Positions 16,829 to 25,090 of a DNA stretch of 64,000 nt are shown piece after piece. Positions within the stretch are counted from its first letter, which is position 1. The number at the start of each line of letters is the position of its first letter. Source of the stretch: Streptosporangium lutulentum (GTDB lineage Bacteria; Actinomycetota; Actinomycetes; Streptosporangiales; Streptosporangiaceae). The position numbers were made by a program, and so were the translations under genes. The DNA lies in NCBI RefSeq assembly GCF_030811455.1, contig NZ_JAUSQU010000001.1:6696001-6760000 (forward strand), given 5' to 3'. The notes under the pieces were generated by a model. It was not told where the DNA came from. It searched no databases and was given only the letters and a program-made list of their open reading frames with translations.

Positions 16829-18076
16829 TCAAAGGCTCCGCACCGCGGGACGATATTTTCTGAAGGCCGGCACGCTCATCCCGACGGCGATCACCACGAT
16901 CGCGCACGCGATCCCGCCGCCCACCCACGCCCCCGTGGCCCCGAACCAGGACGCCGTTCCCCCCGCCCTCAGGTCCCCCAGCCGGGGGCCTCCGGCGACC
17001 ACAACCATGAACACGCCCTGCATCCGTCCTCGCATGTCGTCGGGCGCGTGGGTCTGCAGGATCGTCTGCCGCCACACCGAGGAGACCAGGTCGGCCGCTC
17101 CGCCGAACGCGAGCAGCGCCACCATCAGCCACAGCTGCCCCACGAGTCCGGCGGCGGCGACGGTCAGCCCCCAGAGGGCGATCACATACGTGAGCGCCAT
17201 GCCCTGGCGCTGGACCCGGCCCACCCAGCCCGACATCAGGCCGCCGATCACCGAACCGATGGCCATGCTCGCCGACAGCCAGCCGAACGCGATCAGCGAA
17301 CCGCCGAACCGCTCGGCCACGACCTCCGGGAACAGCGCCCTGGGCAGCGCGAACGCCATGGCGATGATGTCCACGACGAACGACATCATCACGATCGGGT
17401 GCCCGGAGACGTAGCGCAGGCCGTCCACGACCGACCGCAGGCCGGGACGGGTCACCTCGCCGATCGGCTTGAGCTGCGGCAGCCGTACCGCGGCGTAGAA
17501 ACCCGCGCCGAACAGCACAGCGTCGATCAGGTAGGCGAAGGTGAAACCGCCCTGGGCGAGCACGACCCCGGCGATCAGCGGGCCGAGCGCGCTGCCGACC
17601 CCGCTCACCAGGTAGTTGAGAGTGTTGGCCGCCGGTACGAGATCGACGGGGATCAGCCTGGGGATGATGGCGCCCCGGGTCGGCCCGGTGATGGCGAATC
17701 CGGTGGCGTGCACGGCGACGGTCGCCATGAGCAGGCCGATGTTCGTCATGCCGAGGGCCGCCTGGAGCAGGAGCGCGAGTGTCGCGCTCCAGGCGATCAG
17801 CGCCCCGACGAGAAGCAGCCTCCGCCGGTCGACCGCGTCGGCGATCGCGCCGCCCCAGAGCCCGAAGATGATCAGAGGGATCAGGTTGGCCGGGCCGAGC
17901 ATGCCGACCCAGAAGGACGATTTGGTGATGTCGTAGATCTGCGCGCTGACCGCCACCGAGGTGAGCTGGAAGCCGATGAACGACACACCCTGGCCGGCCC
18001 AGAGCCGCCGGTAGGCCGCGATGCCGAGCGGACGGGTGTCCACTCCCTGCCTCCGGACGAAGTCCCCGAACCCCAC
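16829..18076 (-). CDS. MFS exporter (EntS-like)
   Basis: About 415 residues with twelve predicted membrane helices. The loop between helices 2 and 3 reads GGAIADAVDRRRLL, the MFS signature. RRLWAGQGVSFIGFQL at the N-terminus is typical of the EntS/MFS_3 branch, which exports enterobactin or drugs. GTG 18076 has GGAGGG six bases upstream and is better supported than TTG 18100. Position next to an IdeR-type regulator makes a siderophore exporter possible, but no IdeR box was identified. Confidence 0.85.
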   Translation of the reverse strand: MGFGDFVRRQGVDTRPLGIAAYRRLWAGQGVSFIGFQLTSVAVSAQIYDITKSSFWVGMLGPANLIPLIIFGLWGGAIADAVDRRRLLLVGALIAWSATLALLLQAALGMTNIGLLMATVAVHATGFAITGPTRGAIIPRLIPVDLVPAANTLNYLVSGVGSALGPLIAGVVLAQGGFTFAYLIDAVLFGAGFYAAVRLPQLKPIGEVTRPGLRSVVDGLRYVSGHPIVMMSFVVDIIAMAFALPRALFPEVVAERFGGSLIAFGWLSASMAIGSVIGGLMSGWVGRVQRQGMALTYVIALWGLTVAAAGLVGQLWLMVALLAFGGAADLVSSVWRQTILQTHAPDDMRGRMQGVFMVVVAGGPRLGDLRAGGTASWFGATGAWVGGGIACAIVVIAVGMSVPAFRKYRPAVRSL

Positions 18077-18139
18077 GCCGCTCCCTCCGCCCACCGACAA
18101 GACATATGTGGATATATCACTAAAAGGGCGGTTTGGGTG

Positions 18140-18793
18140 TCACGGGGCCAGGCGCTCGATGATCCACGAATCCCCGGAGCGGCGGTAACGGAGACGGTCG
18201 TGCATGCGGTCGAGCTGCCCCTGCCAGAACTCCACCTCCGTCGGCACCACCCGGAATCCGCCCCAGAAGTCCGGCACGGGCGGATCCTCCGGCCAGCGCT
18301 CCGCCAGTTCCTCGTAGCGGGCGTCCAGCTCCTCCCTGGAGTGCACGACCGCGGACTGCCGCGACGCCCAGGCCCCGATCCGCGAACCGTACGGACGGGA
18401 CCTGAAGTAGGCGGCCGACTCCTCGCGCGACAGCCGTACCACCGGCCCGTCCACCCGGACCTGGCGCCGGATGGAGTGCCAGGGGAACAGCAGACCGGCC
18501 CGCGGGTTCTCCGCGAGATCACGGCCCTTGCGCGACTCGTAGTTGGTGTAGAAGACGAACCCGTTCTCGTCGTACCCCTTGAGCAACACGGTCCGGGCCG
18601 TCGGACGCCCGCCCGCGGAGCTGGTCGCGACCACCATCGCGTTCGGCTCGGGGAGCCCGGCGTCCACGGCCTCGCCGAACCAGGAGGCGAACTGTGACAC
18701 GGGGTCGGGCGCGAGATCCGCCTCCAGCAGGGGCAGACCTTGATAGGTGCGGCGAAGTCCCGCCAGCGAGGGCGGTCTCGATGTGGCATCCAC
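18140..18793 (-). CDS. pdxH: Pyridoxamine 5'-phosphate oxidase
   Basis: A 217-residue FMN enzyme making pyridoxal 5'-phosphate. Seen: LAGLRRTYQGLPLLEADL, ARTVLLKGYDENGFVFYTNYESRKG as two FMN motifs (TVLLKGYDENGF; YTNYESRKG), LFPWHSIRRQVRVDG, SRIGAWASRQS, and the C-terminal WQGQLDRMHDR with IIERLAP. The start is GTG 18793, divergent from citrate synthase. Several PLP enzymes (serC, the SHMT-like gene) lie nearby, though not in the same operon. Confidence 0.94.
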   Translation of the reverse strand: MDATSRPPSLAGLRRTYQGLPLLEADLAPDPVSQFASWFGEAVDAGLPEPNAMVVATSSAGGRPTARTVLLKGYDENGFVFYTNYESRKGRDLAENPRAGLLFPWHSIRRQVRVDGPVVRLSREESAAYFRSRPYGSRIGAWASRQSAVVHSREELDARYEELAERWPEDPPVPDFWGGFRVVPTEVEFWQGQLDRMHDRLRYRRSGDSWIIERLAP

Positions 18794-18962
18794 GGGAAGG
18801 TATTCTCCCGTGCCCGGCTGAAAACATGCGCGGCGGCCCCCACCTGGGGCAATCGCGCTTCAGAGGGTCCGGCGGCACACCGTCGCGGCCCAGGGGGTTG
18901 AATAAGACCCGCCGGTATCTCGACATCAAGGCTTTGACTTCAAGAAAGGGAGGCAGCCGAGA

Positions 18963-20069
18963 ATGTCCGACTTCAAACCCGGGCTCGAAGGCGTAGTAGC
19001 TTTCGAGACGGAGATCGCAGAACCGGACAAAGAAGGGGGCGCCCTGCGGTATCGGGGTGTCGACATCGAAGAGCTGGTCGGCCGTGTCTCCTACGGACAC
19101 GTGTGGGGCCTGCTCGTCGACAACAAGTTCCAGCCGGGTCTCCCCCCGGCCGAGCCTTACCCCATTCCTGTCCACTCCGGTGACATCCGCGTCGACGTGC
19201 AGAGCGCACTGGCCATGCTGGCCCCCGCGTACGGCTTCCGCCAGCTGCTCGACATCGACGAGGACCAGGCCCGCGACGACCTCGCGCGCGCCAGCGTCAC
19301 CGCACTCAGCTTCGTCGCCCAGTCGGCGCGCGGCCTCGGCCTGCCGATGGTCTCGCAGAGCCAGGTCGACAAGGCCGAAAGCATCGTCGAGCGGTTCATG
19401 GTCCGCTGGCGGGGCGAGCCCGACCCCAAGCACGTCAAGGCCATCGACGCCTACTGGACCTCCGCGGCCGAGCACGGCATGAACGCCTCCACGTTCACCG
19501 CCCGGGTCATCGCCTCCACCGGCGCCGACGTCGCCGCGGCGATGAGCGGTGCGGTCGGCGCCATGTCCGGACCGCTGCACGGTGGTGCCCCCGCCCGCGT
19601 GCTGCACATGATCGAAGGCGTCGAGCAGATGGGCGACGCCAAGCGGTACGTCCAGACGGAGCTCGACAAGGGCCAGCGCCTCATGGGCTTCGGCCACCGC
19701 GTCTACCGTGCCGAAGACCCCCGGGCACGGGTGCTCCGCCGTACCGCCAAGGAGCTCAACGCCCCCCGTTACGAGGTCGCCGCGGCACTGGAGCAGGCCG
19801 CACTGGAGGAGTTGCACGCCCGCAAGCCCGACCGGGTGCTCGCCACCAACGTCGAGTACTGGGCCGCGGTCATCCTGGACTTCGCCGAAGTTCCCCCTCA
19901 CATGTTCACTTCGATGTTCACCTGCGCTCGCACCGCGGGCTGGGCGGCCCACATTCTTGAGCAGAAGCGCACGGGCAGGCTCGTCCGCCCCAGCGCAGAC
20001 TACGTGGGCCCGCCGCAGCGCTCGGTCAACGAGGTCCCCGGCGCCTCCGAGGTCGTCGACGCCCTCTGA
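18963..20069 (+). CDS. citA: Citrate synthase 2
   Basis: A 368-residue type II-like citrate synthase condensing acetyl-CoA and oxaloacetate. Motifs: ALRYRGVDIEELV, PLHGGAPARVLHMIE (His), GFGHRVYRAEDPRARVL (His, Asp region) and NVEYWAAVIL. The length and the short N-terminus match the actinobacterial CitA group rather than the 430-residue GltA group. ATG 18963 has GGGAGG upstream. A hairpin terminator follows at 20082. The 169-nt region shared with pdxH carries both promoters. Confidence 0.93.
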   Translation: MSDFKPGLEGVVAFETEIAEPDKEGGALRYRGVDIEELVGRVSYGHVWGLLVDNKFQPGLPPAEPYPIPVHSGDIRVDVQSALAMLAPAYGFRQLLDIDEDQARDDLARASVTALSFVAQSARGLGLPMVSQSQVDKAESIVERFMVRWRGEPDPKHVKAIDAYWTSAAEHGMNASTFTARVIASTGADVAAAMSGAVGAMSGPLHGGAPARVLHMIEGVEQMGDAKRYVQTELDKGQRLMGFGHRVYRAEDPRARVLRRTAKELNAPRYEVAAALEQAALEELHARKPDRVLATNVEYWAAVILDFAEVPPHMFTSMFTCARTAGWAAHILEQKRTGRLVRPSADYVGPPQRSVNEVPGASEVVDAL

Positions 20070-20081
20070 TCCGTGTCCTGT

Positions 20082-20117
20082 ACGGCTGTCGCGCGATCTT
20101 CTCGCGCGGCAGCCGTT
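20082..20117 (+). terminator. Terminator after citrate synthase
   Basis: ACGGCTGTCGCGCGA and TCGCGCGGCAGCCGT pair with one mismatch around TCTTC, followed by TTTCG. It separates citA from serC. Confidence 0.75.
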
Positions 20118-20217
20118 TCGCGTTCCGGGCCTGCCCGATGTCAAGGCCCGTCACGGATTTCATCTCAAAATCCGGACCCAGTCCTGCACCAATCCACAAG
20201 CTCAGTAGGCTGGTCAG

Positions 20218-21327
20218 GTGGCTGACATCGTGATTCCCTCTGACATCAAGCCCGTCGACGGCCGTTTCGGCTGCGGGCCCTCGAAGGTGCGCCCCGAGCA
20301 GCTCTCGGCTCTCGCGGCCTCCGGAGCCGACGTGATGGGCACCTCACACCGCCAGAAGCCGGTGAAATCGCTCGTCGGGCGCGTCCGGGCGGGGCTGTCA
20401 GAGCTTTTCTCCCTTCCCGAGGGCTACGAGGTCGTCCTCGGCAACGGCGGCACCACCGCGTTCTGGGACATCGCCTCCTTCGGGCTCATCCGTGAGAGGT
20501 CGCAGCACCTGCACTTCGGCGAGTTCTCCTCCAAGTTCGCCTCCGTGGCGGCGAAGGCCCCGTGGCTGGGCGACCCGACCGTGATCAAGTCGGAGGTCGG
20601 CACTCACCCCGAGGCCCGCCTGGAGGAGGGCGTCGACGTCTACGCGCTCACCCACAACGAGACCTCGACCGGCGTCGCGATGCCGATCAGGCGCGTCGGC
20701 GAGGAGGGCTCGCTCGTCCTGGTCGACGCCACCTCCGGCGCCGGCGGCCTGCCCGTCGAGGCCTCCGAGTTCGACGTCTACTACTTCGCCCCGCAGAAGA
20801 GCTTCGCCTCCGACGGCGGCCTGTGGATCGCCCTGATGTCCCCGGCCGCGCTGGCCAGGGTGGACGAGATCGCCGCGAGCGGGCGCTACGTTCCCGAGTT
20901 CTTCAGCCTGCCGGTGGCGATCGACAACTCCGGCAAGGACCAGACCTACAACACCCCGTCGGTCGCGACGCTGTTCCTGCTCGCCGACCAGATCGAGTGG
21001 ATGAACGGCAACGGCGGCCTGGCCTGGACCACCGCCCGCACCGCCGACTCGGCCCAGCGCCTCTACACATGGGCCGACAAGAGCTCCTACGCCACGCCGT
21101 TCGCCGGGCCGGAGTTCCGCTCCAACGTGGTCGGCACGATCGACTTCGCCGACAGTGTGGACGCCGCCCAGGTCTCCAAGGTCCTGCGCGCCAACGGCAT
21201 CGTGGACACCGAGCCCTACCGCAAGCTCGGCCGCAACCAGCTCCGCGTCGCGATGTTCCCGGCCGTCGACCCGAGCGACATCGAGGCCCTGACGCACTGC
21301 GTCGACTACGTGGTCGAGCGGCTCTGA
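20218..21327 (+). CDS. serC: Phosphoserine aminotransferase
   Basis: A 369-residue PLP enzyme for the second step of serine synthesis. Actinobacterial-type features: RFGCGPSKVRPEQL, GNGGTTAFWDIASFGLI, THNETSTGVAMPIRR, LVDATSGAGGL and YFAPQKSFASDGG with the Schiff-base Lys. The start is GTG 20218. It stands alone; the convergent SHMT-like gene ends 71 nt away. Confidence 0.95.
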   Translation: MADIVIPSDIKPVDGRFGCGPSKVRPEQLSALAASGADVMGTSHRQKPVKSLVGRVRAGLSELFSLPEGYEVVLGNGGTTAFWDIASFGLIRERSQHLHFGEFSSKFASVAAKAPWLGDPTVIKSEVGTHPEARLEEGVDVYALTHNETSTGVAMPIRRVGEEGSLVLVDATSGAGGLPVEASEFDVYYFAPQKSFASDGGLWIALMSPAALARVDEIAASGRYVPEFFSLPVAIDNSGKDQTYNTPSVATLFLLADQIEWMNGNGGLAWTTARTADSAQRLYTWADKSSYATPFAGPEFRSNVVGTIDFADSVDAAQVSKVLRANGIVDTEPYRKLGRNQLRVAMFPAVDPSDIEALTHCVDYVVERL

Positions 21328-21398
21328 TCTCCGCCGCCGTACGGAGGGGCCGGTCATCCTGCCCCTCCGTACGGTCGCCGCGCGCGGCCCGATCCGGT

Positions 21399-22736
21399 TC
21401 AGACGGGCTGATCCGCGGTGAAGTGCACGCCGGAGAACCCGCTCCGCCACTCGGTCACCTCGGACGCCACGACGCCGGGGTCGACGGACGGATCCAGGCC
21501 GCGGGCGACGAACGAGGCCAGGGCGGGCATGTCCGCCTCGGTCATCCCGAGCCGGACGATCTCGGGGGTGCCGATGCGCAGCCCGTTCACGTCACCGTCG
21601 ATCGGCTCGGCGGGCAGGCCGATGCCGCAGGCGAGCAGGTTCGCCCGCCTCAGCCGCCGGGCGGCCCGCTGGCCTCCGCCGTACCCATGGGCCATGACCG
21701 CGAACTGGTGGGACAGGGTGCAGCCGCGATCGGCGGCGAAGACCGGGACGTCGAGGGCGAGCAGCTCGGCCGCCAGCCGTCGCGCCGTGGCGATCATCAT
21801 CTGCGCGTACGCCGGTCCCGCGGCCTTCCAGTCGAGCATCGTCATGGCGAGCGCCGCGGTCTTGCCCGCGTCGAAGTTGGCCGTCAGACCGGGGTAGGCG
21901 ATCGCGTCGAGACGCTCGGCCAGCCCGGCGTCGTTGGTGACGACGAGCCCGCCCGCCGGCCCTCCCAGGCTCTTGTACGTGCTCATGCTCATCAGATGGG
22001 CCCCCTCGTCGAGAGGCTGCGGCCAGGTCTTTCCGGCGATCACGCCGCACAGGTGCGCCGCGTCGAAGAGCACGAGCGCGCCGACGGAGTCGGCGATCTC
22101 CCGGATCCGCGCGATGGGGTGGTGGAAGAGGTTGAGGCTGCCGCCGATCGTGATCAGCTTCGGCCGCGTCTCCTCGGCGAGCGACCGCAGGGCGTCGACG
22201 TCCACCGTGTAGCCGTCCGCCTCGACCGGGGCGGCGACGGTGTTCAGCCCGTACATGCCGGCCGCGCCCTGCCCGTGGTGGGTCACGTGGCCGCCGATGC
22301 TCGCCGGCGGGGCGATGATCGTGTCACCGGGCACGCAGGTGGCCATGAACGCGTAGAGGTTGGCGAGCGCCCCCGAACCGACGCGCACCTCGACGTAGCT
22401 CGCGCCGAAGACCTCCCCGGCCAGCTCGGCGGCGATGATCTCGATCTGCTCGATCGCCTCCAGGCCCATCTCGTACTTCTCACCCGGATAACCCAGAGAC
22501 GGGCGTGAGCCGAGATTCGCCGACAGCAGTGCCTCGGCCCGCGGGTTCATGACATTCGTGGCCGGGTTCAGGTTGACGCACTCGACGTCGTGGATCCGGT
22601 GGTTCTCGGCCACCAGTCGCTCGATCTCGGTCTCGATCGAGGGGACGGCCTGATCGGTCACCGTCTTCGAGACGAGCCGGATTCGATCCTCGGTGACAGA
22701 AGGCACCCATGGGCGGGATGCGAGGGCACGGGGCAT
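21399..22736 (-). CDS. Serine hydroxymethyltransferase-like PLP enzyme
   Basis: About 445 residues from ATG 22736 (CAGGAG upstream). Fold-type I PLP enzyme with SHMT features: NLNPATNVMNP, GYPGEKYEMGLEAIE-like YPGEKYEMG, SGALANLYAFMA, LFDAAHLCGVIAGK and Lys in SMSTYKSLGGPAGG. Canonical SHMT reads TTHKTLRGPRGG at this point, so the His before the Lys and the Arg after it differ. It may be an SHMT paralog acting as an aldolase or transaldolase on another beta-hydroxy amino acid. A BlaI-type operator and a BlaI gene lie upstream. Confidence 0.75.
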   Translation of the reverse strand: MPRALASRPWVPSVTEDRIRLVSKTVTDQAVPSIETEIERLVAENHRIHDVECVNLNPATNVMNPRAEALLSANLGSRPSLGYPGEKYEMGLEAIEQIEIIAAELAGEVFGASYVEVRVGSGALANLYAFMATCVPGDTIIAPPASIGGHVTHHGQGAAGMYGLNTVAAPVEADGYTVDVDALRSLAEETRPKLITIGGSLNLFHHPIARIREIADSVGALVLFDAAHLCGVIAGKTWPQPLDEGAHLMSMSTYKSLGGPAGGLVVTNDAGLAERLDAIAYPGLTANFDAGKTAALAMTMLDWKAAGPAYAQMMIATARRLAAELLALDVPVFAADRGCTLSHQFAVMAHGYGGGQRAARRLRRANLLACGIGLPAEPIDGDVNGLRIGTPEIVRLGMTEADMPALASFVARGLDPSVDPGVVASEVTEWRSGFSGVHFTADQPV

Positions 22737-22876
22737 CAGTGGATCTCCTGGTGAGCAGGCAGACGGCAGGCAGGCCGCTGCCATCCGTCGTGTGTCGTCG
22801 GCGGTATCGGCAATACGACGTTAGGTCGCAAACGACGCCCGGCACATCGGGTGAACGACGGGACTTCAGCCACCCT

Positions 22877-22894
22877 TTCCTACATTTGTAGGAA
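22877..22894. promoter_or_regulatory. BlaI/MecI-type operator
   Basis: TTCCTACATTTGTAGGAA is a perfect inverted repeat (8-bp arms, TT centre) containing the TACA-NN-TGTA core of BlaI/MecI operators. It abuts the stop codon of the blaI-type gene and lies 140 bp upstream of the SHMT-like gene on the same strand. Confidence 0.65.
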
Positions 22895-23326
22895 TCAGGA
22901 CAGGGGCTGCGGCAACCTGTCCTGATCCTGGCCGGACACGGTCTGCTCACCGGCCCGGCGCGCCAGCTCGTGCAGCAGCCGCAGGGCGTCGTCCAGGTCC
23001 ACCTTCTGCGCGAACTCGGAGAGCACGGGAGCCCGGTCGGGGCTGCCGGCCAGGGCGTCGAGCATCAGCCCGGCGACGTGCTCGTCGCGGGAGCGGCTGG
23101 CGGTGTAGCGGAAGGCGTTGCGGAAGGCGTGATTCGAGGGTGCCCTGATCAGCAGGCCCTTGCGGACCAGGCGCTCGGCGACCGTCTGGACCGTGGTGTA
23201 GGCGAGCGGACGCTCGGCGCGCTCGTTCAGCATGACCTGCAGCTGGCGAACCAGTACCGGTTCCTCACAACCCCACAGCACATCCATGATCGCGCGTTCC
23301 AGGGATCCCAGGTTCACCTGCGCCAC
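22895..23326 (-). CDS. BlaI-family transcriptional repressor
   Basis: A 143-residue winged-helix repressor: LGSLERAIMDVLWGCEEP, QLQVMLNERAERPLAYTTVQTVAERLVRKGLL split over the recognition helix (YTTVQTVAERLVRKG), then a dimerisation tail (DEHVAGLMLDALAG). No M56 sensor protease gene is adjacent, unlike the second BlaI at 61776-62144. The perfect TACA-NN-TGTA repeat between this gene and the SHMT-like gene suggests that the latter is a target. Confidence 0.88.
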   Translation of the reverse strand: MAQVNLGSLERAIMDVLWGCEEPVLVRQLQVMLNERAERPLAYTTVQTVAERLVRKGLLIRAPSNHAFRNAFRYTASRSRDEHVAGLMLDALAGSPDRAPVLSEFAQKVDLDDALRLLHELARRAGEQTVSGQDQDRLPQPLS

Positions 23327-23506
23327 CTTTCGAGGGTCGCGCCCGGCGGTGGTGGCCCTTGCGGAACGTGTACGGGCACGAGGCCAGGCAGGTTCACACC
23401 ATCAGCTTTGACCACATTGTCACTTAAATACCTCGATGCGGCCATAGGTGATCTCGACCCAGGAGCCACCTCCCGCGCGATCGACCCCCAGGAGGCTCTC
23501 GTTCCC

Positions 23507-24160
23507 TCAGAACTCGTCGGCGCCGGCGACCTGGACGATGGGGAAGATGTGACGGGAGGCGGCGCAGATCGTTTCCAGGACGTGCACGGGGATGCCGTCG
23601 TCGGAGTAGCCGGCCCGCAGGATCTGCACGACCCACTCACCGGGGTCGAGCAGCAGTGTCTCAGCCTCGAACCCGGTGGGACGGCGGGCGATGAGGTGCT
23701 CCTCCGCATGGCCGAAGCGGTGACCGAGGGCCTCGATCCCGGCCTGCAGGCTCGGCCTCACGAAATCCGGGGCGGCGACGGGGGTGCCGCCGAAGAGGTC
23801 GAGGCGGAGGTAACTGGTGGCGATCCGCACGGGCACGTCGTCGGCGAGCAGCAGCTTCCGGCGGGCGAGGACATCCGTGCCCGGTTCGACGCGCAGGGCG
23901 GAGGCGATGTGGTCGGCGGCCGGTTCGGCGCCGACGTAGAGCATGCGGCGACCCGGGCGGACGCCCTGCTTCGCCGACTCGGTCATGAAGAGCGACGCCG
24001 ACGCCCGTACGGCGGGGTCGGTGGGAAGCGCGCGCCGGACCACCACACGAGGCTCCCTGTGCGGCCCTGAAAGCCCGCCTGCCGCCTCCCCGGCGGCTGT
24101 CGTGACGCTTGCCGCCACGGCGCCGTTCGCCGTGGCGTCGGTCGGAATCTCGTCGCTCAC
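23507..24160 (-). CDS. Stand-alone UTRA-domain protein
   Basis: From GTG 24160 (GGAGGG ten bases upstream) the protein is 217 residues. Residues 45-215 form a UTRA effector-binding domain (EPGTDVLARRKLLLADDVPVRIATSY as ARRKLLLADDVPVRIATSY, FGHAEEHLIARRPTGFEA, WVVQILRAGYSDDGIPVHV). In GntR/HutC regulators UTRA follows a winged HTH of about 70 residues. Here it is preceded only by an Ala/Thr-rich segment, with no HTH. It may act as a ligand-binding partner of another regulator, or the DNA-binding part was lost. Confidence 0.75.
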   Translation of the reverse strand: MSDEIPTDATANGAVAASVTTAAGEAAGGLSGPHREPRVVVRRALPTDPAVRASASLFMTESAKQGVRPGRRMLYVGAEPAADHIASALRVEPGTDVLARRKLLLADDVPVRIATSYLRLDLFGGTPVAAPDFVRPSLQAGIEALGHRFGHAEEHLIARRPTGFEAETLLLDPGEWVVQILRAGYSDDGIPVHVLETICAASRHIFPIVQVAGADEF

Positions 24161-24245
24161 GCGTATCGGCCCCTCCTGCGAGCAATCCTCCGAACCGACG
24201 ATAATCCCTGGATCGATCCCTGGATCCACCGGGCGACGCCCGGAC

Positions 24246-24293
24246 CCGCCGGATGCCCGGACGGTCAGACCTGCCGGATGCCCGGACGGTCAG
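24246..24293. repeat. 25-bp tandem repeat, two units
   Basis: GCCGGATGCCCGGACGGTCAG occurs at 24248-24268 and 24273-24293. It lies between the rhomboid stop codon, which it overlaps, and the UTRA gene upstream region. Confidence 0.8.
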
Positions 24294-24934
24294 GCGAGGA
24301 TTTCCGCCCGGCGCCTGCGGCGCAGGAACCAGGCCGCCATCACCCCGCCGAACAGCCCGAACAGGTGGCCCTGCCAGGAGATGCCGGGCTGACCCGGGAG
24401 CACGCCCCAGACGATCGAGTAGTAGGCGACGGCGACGCCGACGCCGATCACGATGTCGAGGGCGCGGTGGTCGAACAGGCCGCGGGCGACGACGAAGCCG
24501 AAGTAGCCGAACACCAGCCCGCTCGCGCCGACCGTGAGAGCCCCCGGCGTGCTGGTGAACCAGATGCCCAGGCCGCTGACCACGATGATGATCAGGCTGG
24601 CGCCCAGGAACCGGACGATCCCGCGCAGCGCGGCGAGGAAACCGAGGATGAGCAGGGGCAGGGAGTTGGCCATCAGGTGCTCGAAGCCCGCGTGCAGGAA
24701 GGGGGCGAGGAAGATGCCGCCCAGCCCCTCCGGATCCCAGGGCTTGATGCCGTAGACGTCGAACTCCCCGGGCATCACGTAGTCGGCGACCTCGATCACC
24801 CACATGGCGGAGACCAGCAGGATGCTGAGGACCGCGGCCCCCGCGGCCCCCGCGGCCAGGCTGCCGACCCTGCGCTTGAGGTCCTCGCCGGAGGAACGGG
24901 TCGCCGGGGTCGTGCCGGTCACGTGGTCGTTCAT
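24290..24934 (-). CDS. Rhomboid-family intramembrane serine protease
   Basis: About 214 residues from ATG 24934 (AGGAGA upstream) with six to seven membrane helices. The catalytic Ser is in VGASGLVFGYFGF and the His in WQGHLFGLFGG. HAGFEHLMANSLPLLILG matches the HxxxN region of helix 2. It cleaves membrane proteins within or near the bilayer; the substrate is unknown. The C-terminus is basic (RRRRRAEILA). Its start codon faces the enoyl-CoA hydratase stop at 156 nt. Confidence 0.9.
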   Translation of the reverse strand: MNDHVTGTTPATRSSGEDLKRRVGSLAAGAAGAAVLSILLVSAMWVIEVADYVMPGEFDVYGIKPWDPEGLGGIFLAPFLHAGFEHLMANSLPLLILGFLAALRGIVRFLGASLIIIVVSGLGIWFTSTPGALTVGASGLVFGYFGFVVARGLFDHRALDIVIGVGVAVAYYSIVWGVLPGQPGISWQGHLFGLFGGVMAAWFLRRRRRAEILA

Positions 24935-25090
24935 TCGCTCTCCTGGCCTCGGAGCCGTCACGTGGACGTCAAGTGCCCCTGCCGAAGGCGCCCACACCTT
25001 TACCGTACGCACTCCTGGCCGTGAACGCGCCGGGCGCGACCCCACGGATCGCGCCCGGTACGGAGAAAAAACGAAGAGGAACCGGAAGGG

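Noticed and set aside
16671..18076. IdeR box controlling the MFS gene
   Set aside because: I could not find a convincing 19-bp IdeR palindrome upstream of the MFS start, so iron control is not claimed.
17048..18697. A 549-codon plus-strand frame opposite the MFS and pdxH genes
   Set aside because: Low-complexity antisense reading; both minus-strand proteins have clear family motifs.
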